A stretch of DNA of 64,000 nt from Granulicella sibirica. GTDB lineage: Bacteria; Acidobacteriota; Terriglobia; Terriglobales; Acidobacteriaceae. The position numbers and the translations under genes are program-made. The notes below the pieces were generated by a model. It saw nothing but the letters and a program-made list of their open reading frames with translations, made no database searches and was not told the DNA's origin. The stretch covers positions 1 to 64,000 of the forward strand of contig NZ_RDSM01000001.1 of NCBI RefSeq assembly GCF_004115155.1, read 5' to 3'. Shown here in pieces: positions 60,509 to 64,000 of this stretch (position 1 is the stretch's first letter; every line of letters begins with the position of its first letter).

Positions 60509-61138
60509 ATGGGACAGCGTTTACTGCCGGATGCGGAGAGCCTCCTCCGCCTGCATGACGAGGCAATGGAACGGTGGCACACAGTTGAAGCGGACGTGTC
60601 GCAGGCCGATGAACAAAACGTCACGAAGTTGACTGAGGGTAGTGTGATCGAGCTGATCCTGAAACAGCATCGCGCGAACTTCGACCTCTGGCACAAGGAG
60701 GACGAGGCGCGCGACCCGAACGCCGCGGACGCGGAGATCGCGGAAGTGAAGCGGGCGATCGACGCCTTGAATCAGAGGCGGAACGATCTGACCGAATCAA
60801 TCGATCACCTGCTATGCACAAGCCTTGCTCAGCCGGCACAGGCCACGCTGCATTCAGAGACTCCAGGAATGATGCTCGATCGGCTCTCGATCCTCGGGCT
60901 GAAGGTGTACCACACGCGCGAGGAGACAACGCGGGAGACGGCGACCGAGAAGCACCGGGAGAAGAACCGCGCGCGCCTTGCTTTACTGACCGAGCAGAGA
61001 GACGATCTGGCTATGTGCCTCGACATGCTGATGTTACAGATTGGCAGAGGGGAAAGACGCTTCAAGGTCTACCGGCAGATGAAGATGTACAACGATCCAG
61101 ATCTAAATCCCGTGCTCTATCGTAAAGGGCATAGCTGA
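60509..61138 (+). CDS. DUF4254 protein
   Basis: A 209-residue, mostly helical cytoplasmic protein. LRLHDEAMERWH, ANFDLWHKEDEARDPNAAD and IDALNQRRNDLTESIDH are the conserved DUF4254 blocks. The family has no established biochemical role but is repeatedly found beside LPS heptose and glycosyltransferase genes, as here, where it is divergent from the heptosyltransferase. The ATG at 60509 is used because codons before it overlap the divergent gene and read no conserved sequence. Confidence 0.82.
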   Translation: MGQRLLPDAESLLRLHDEAMERWHTVEADVSQADEQNVTKLTEGSVIELILKQHRANFDLWHKEDEARDPNAADAEIAEVKRAIDALNQRRNDLTESIDHLLCTSLAQPAQATLHSETPGMMLDRLSILGLKVYHTREETTRETATEKHREKNRARLALLTEQRDDLAMCLDMLMLQIGRGERRFKVYRQMKMYNDPDLNPVLYRKGHS

Positions 61139-61268
61139 CAGACCCCCGGGGGATTGACCTCGGAGCCTGTTCTGCGTATAAAACCGAGACACGTGCATCA
61201 TTCAGGAGAGCTCGAAATCGGTACCCCCCCGGAGCTATCCGGTACGTGCAGATGGTGAGTAGGACGAC

Positions 61269-61832
61269 ATGGCCCAGACGAAGACGGTAACTGCATCTGC
61301 AACAAAACGACCGCCGCGCACCCTGGCGGGAACTCTCCCCACATCGGCTGATGAGTCGCGTGTTCACGCTCTCAAGATGTATGAGGCCGCGCTCCGCCTG
61401 ATGCAGGAGGGTAAGTACGAACAGGCTCATGTGGCCTTCGAGAAGATGTTGGCGACGAGTCCGGCTGACCTTGCGCACAGCATCCGGATGTATGTGAATG
61501 CATGCATGCAACAGGTGGCGAAACGCAAGACCGAGTTCCTGAGCGAGGAAGAGCACTTCGACTACGCAGTCTCCCTGCTGAATAATGGACATTATGAGGA
61601 CGCGCGGGAGGAATTTCGCGCGATACTTGCCGATAATAACTCCGCAGACTACGCGTTCTACGGTCTGGCTGTGCTGGCGAGCATGACGGGAGAGGCACAT
61701 ACGTGCCTCGAACACCTGACGGAGGCAATTCGGCTGAACGCGAAGAATCGGATCCAGGCACGATCGGACTCCGACTTCCAGGACATGGCTGACGATCCGC
61801 GGTTTACCGAACTGCTCTACCCAGAGTCCTAA
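61269..61832 (+). CDS. Small TPR-repeat protein
   Basis: 187 residues. A basic, disordered N-terminus (about 1-25) is followed by three TPR-like helical pairs (ALRLMQEGKYEQAHVAFEKML, FDYAVSLLNNGHYEDAREEFRAIL, ADYAFYGLAVLASMTGEAHTCLEHL) and a short tail. No signal peptide, so a cytoplasmic scaffold is likely; partners unknown. It is 46 bp before yvcK on the same strand and may share its transcript. Confidence 0.8.
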   Translation: MAQTKTVTASATKRPPRTLAGTLPTSADESRVHALKMYEAALRLMQEGKYEQAHVAFEKMLATSPADLAHSIRMYVNACMQQVAKRKTEFLSEEEHFDYAVSLLNNGHYEDAREEFRAILADNNSADYAFYGLAVLASMTGEAHTCLEHLTEAIRLNAKNRIQARSDSDFQDMADDPRFTELLYPES

Positions 61833-61877
61833 GGATATCGGGCGCCCCAGACTGGTGGCCTGAGGGAAGGCTTCGTC

Positions 61878-62945
61878 TTGGAGAGAGCGAATCAGATTGG
61901 TAAGCCGTTGCGCGTAGTTGCGATTGGCGGAGGAACGGGCCTTTCGACGCTTCTTCGTGGGTTGAAGCGATTTGTGCCGACTCCTCCGGGAGCGCAGCCG
62001 CTGAGCGACTCGCGGTGCGCGGAAGGTCCTTGCCTCATCAGCGATCTCGCCGCGGTCGTGACCGTGACCGACGATGGTGGATCTTCGGGACGGCTGCGGG
62101 AAGATATGGGAATGCTTCCGCCGGGCGATGTGCGCAACTGCATGGTCGCGCTGTCGGAGGATGAGCATCTGCTGTCGAAGCTCTTTCAGTTCCGCTTCGG
62201 ACAGGGCGATCTGCAGGGACACAGCTTCGGCAACCTCTTCGTCGCGGCTCTCACGCATATTACGGGCGACTTCGCGCAGGCGGTGCAGATGTCGTCACAG
62301 ATCCTGGCGACGCGTGGAAGGATCTATCCGGCGACGAACGACAATGTGACGCTCGCGGCGATGATGGATGATGGCTCGCTCGTCCGGGGCGAGACGAACA
62401 TTACGGCGAGCAAGCATCGGATCACCGAGCTCATGATCGAGCCGGAGACGGCGCATCCGCTTCCGGAGACGCTCGAAGCGATCGCGCATGCTGACCTGAT
62501 CACGCTCGGCCCTGGATCTTTGTTTACGTCGCTGATCACCAACCTTCTGGTGCGTGGAGTTCCGGAGGCGATGGCCGCTTCTTCGGCGGTTCGGGTGTAC
62601 GTGTGCAACCTGATGACGCAGGCGAATGAGTCGCTTGGCCTGACTGCGTCACAGCATGTGGAGAAGATCCTCCAGCATTCCGGAACGACAAAGGATCCGA
62701 TCTTCGACTATGCGCTGATCAATACAGCCCCGATCTCGGCTACACTGCGCGAGCAGTATGCGCGTGAAGGACAGACGCCGATCGAGGCGGATCTGGCGAG
62801 GATTCGATCGCTCGGGGTTGAGCCGATCGTGGGAAATTTCGTTCACGAAGGCGACGTGCTGCGTCACGATTACGACTATGTGGCGGAACGTCTGCTGGAA
62901 CTCGGGCAGAAGAAGCGCATGCCCAGCGTCGCCGGAATTCGATAA
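61878..62945 (+). CDS. yvcK: YvcK/GlmR-type gluconeogenesis factor (CofD-like)
   Basis: 355 residues of the CofD-like fold: VVAIGGGTGLSTLLRGLK, VTVTDDGGSSGRLR (UDP-sugar/nucleotide site), PPGDVRNCMVALS, GHSFGNLF and ITLGPGSLFTSLI. YvcK proteins bind UDP-GlcNAc and adjust carbon flow into cell-wall precursors. An insertion (PPGAQPLSDSRCAEGPC) lies between the first two motifs. The start is TTG, with GAGGGAAGG about 8 bp upstream. Confidence 0.93.
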   Translation: MERANQIGKPLRVVAIGGGTGLSTLLRGLKRFVPTPPGAQPLSDSRCAEGPCLISDLAAVVTVTDDGGSSGRLREDMGMLPPGDVRNCMVALSEDEHLLSKLFQFRFGQGDLQGHSFGNLFVAALTHITGDFAQAVQMSSQILATRGRIYPATNDNVTLAAMMDDGSLVRGETNITASKHRITELMIEPETAHPLPETLEAIAHADLITLGPGSLFTSLITNLLVRGVPEAMAASSAVRVYVCNLMTQANESLGLTASQHVEKILQHSGTTKDPIFDYALINTAPISATLREQYAREGQTPIEADLARIRSLGVEPIVGNFVHEGDVLRHDYDYVAERLLELGQKKRMPSVAGIR

Positions 62946-62956
62946 GTCGATCATTC

Positions 62957-64000
62957 TCAGATTGCGATCGAGACCAGGGGCGCGGCTTCGACGGTGCGCT
63001 TGAGCTGGCCGCAGGCGGCATAGATGTCGCGTCCACGCGGACGGCGGATGTAGGCGGGAATGTTATTGTCGCGCAGATGCTTCTGGAAGGCGGCTACATC
63101 ATTGTCGGCGGGCTGATCGAAGGGCATGTCCGGGCCCGGGTTCCAGACGATGAGGTTGATCTTGGCGCGCATCTGGCCCACCAGGCGCACGAGTTCGCGG
63201 GCGTGGGTGAGTTGGTCGTTGAGGCCCTTGAGCAAAACGTACTCGAAGGTGACGCGTTCTTTTGTGCGCAAAGGAACCTTGGCGACGGCCGCGAGAAGGT
63301 TCTCAATGTTCCATTTGCGCGTGATGGGCATGATGGACTCGCGGACCTCGTCGTTCGAGGCGTTGAGACTGACGGCGAGTTTGGGACGAACGGTCTCGTT
63401 GGCGAAGAGCTCGATCGACGGGATGATTCCGGAGGTCGAGACGGTCATGCGGGATTCGGGGATGCGCATCGCGCCGGTGAGCAGACGAACCGAGTCCATG
63501 AAGTTGGCGTAGTTCAGGAACGGCTCGCCCATGCCCATGAAGACGAGGTTGATGCGGTCGCGACCGACCTCGACATTGTGACGGTTGAGGACGATGGCGA
63601 GCTGCCCGGCTATCTCGCCGGCGGTGAGGTTGCGGCGGATGCCCAGGCGGGCGGTGAGGCAGAACTGGCAGTTCACGGCGCAGCCGACCTGGCTGGAGAT
63701 GCAGATCGTTGCTCGCTTGTAGTCGTCGGCCACGGTTGCGGGAGTTTCGTTCTCTTCCTCGGCGGCTGCCGGCGTTCCGTCGCCACGCTCACCTCCGTCG
63801 CCTCCCGGCATCCAGACGGTTTCGACGGTCTCGCCGTCGGCGAGGCGGATGAGATAGCGTTCGGTGCCATCGATGGAGCGCGCGGTCTGGGCAATCTCGG
63901 GGAGACCTACGCTGTAGCCCTCGGCGATGAGGCGCTCGCGGATAGCGACGGGTAAGGTTGTGATCTGGTCGAGGGACGCAATGCGCTGGCGGTAGAGTGC
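62957..64000 (-). CDS. rlmN: 23S rRNA/tRNA adenine-C2 methyltransferase RlmN (5' end beyond the window)
   Basis: A radical SAM enzyme that methylates A2503 of 23S rRNA and A37 of some tRNAs. The cluster-binding CAVNCQFC (Cx3Cx2C), GMGEPFLNY, and the C-terminal catalytic cysteine in YAACGQL are present. The frame stays open to the window edge (…YRQRIASLDQITTLP…), so the first ~50 residues are missing. Between the usual VWMP strand and the ICISSQVG strand is an extra ~30-residue Gly/Asp/Glu/Ala-rich insert. Converges on yvcK with 11 bp between stops. Confidence 0.93.
   Translation of the reverse strand, partial: ALYRQRIASLDQITTLPVAIRERLIAEGYSVGLPEIAQTARSIDGTERYLIRLADGETVETVWMPGGDGGERGDGTPAAAEEENETPATVADDYKRATICISSQVGCAVNCQFCLTARLGIRRNLTAGEIAGQLAIVLNRHNVEVGRDRINLVFMGMGEPFLNYANFMDSVRLLTGAMRIPESRMTVSTSGIIPSIELFANETVRPKLAVSLNASNDEVRESIMPITRKWNIENLLAAVAKVPLRTKERVTFEYVLLKGLNDQLTHARELVRLVGQMRAKINLIVWNPGPDMPFDQPADNDVAAFQKHLRDNNIPAYIRRPRGRDIYAACGQLKRTVEAAPLVSIAI

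Overview
The window comes from a high-G+C Gram-negative soil-type bacterium. The best guess is an Acidobacteriota of the Terriglobia/Acidobacteriaceae type (Granulicella, Terriglobus or Edaphobacter-like). This is inferred from gene content and was not checked by search: a cellulose operon with fused bcsA-bcsB, heptose/LPS genes, paired DUF3857-transglutaminase proteins, a DUF4254 gene beside a heptosyltransferase, and interspersed REP-like repeats ending in GATGGGGCA.

Positions 1 to about 18,532 are the right-hand part of an integrated conjugative or mobilizable element whose left end lies outside the window. It has a MobF relaxase, a TraD/VirD4 coupling protein and a ribbon-helix-helix accessory protein (499-5206), two broken ardC copies (92-536 and 6521-7144), and a tyrosine integrase (17135-18400). 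The integrase lies beside a tRNA-Leu(CAA) gene cut in its anticodon arm (18533-18573). The cargo is anti-phage or DNA-conflict genes: a TIR protein (5524-6477), a probable Kiwa pair kwaA-kwaB (7593-9043), a Vsr nuclease (9086-9532), and a tightly overlapping leftward operon (16719 to 9604). That operon encodes an RHH regulator, a C5-cytosine methyltransferase, two homologous nuclease-like proteins (one with an in-frame amber codon), a ParB/Srx-fold protein, a SNF2-type helicase and a DUF3883 protein. I do not recognise this combination as a named system. It is the main candidate for something undescribed.

From 18.6 kb on the content is core chromosome. 18.6-24.1 kb: asd-like, pssA-psd phospholipid genes, rimI-tsaB-mce, a hydrolase and a DinB-like protein. 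24.1-26.9 kb: a pectinesterase-like fragment, a hexuronate-type MFS transporter and a FadR-type regulator, a possible uronate-use cluster. 27.2-30.3 kb: metG between two tandem-repeat arrays. 30.3-37.9 kb: an M16 peptidase, a pilin, a LolA-like protein, argS, a flippase-like protein and a large membrane protein. 37.9-42 kb: two DUF3857 proteins, one with a degenerate transglutaminase site. 42.1-54.9 kb: a cellulose export operon bcsQ-bcsAB-bcsZ-bcsC. 55.3-64 kb: tRNA-Lys, an ATP-grasp gene with a probable CTG start, hldD-hldE-waaF for heptose, DUF4254, a TPR protein, yvcK and a partial rlmN.

The element therefore looks like a defence island carried on a decaying conjugative backbone. The remaining 45 kb serve envelope building (phospholipid, LPS heptose, cellulose, pili, lipoprotein transport), tRNA charging and tRNA/rRNA modification.
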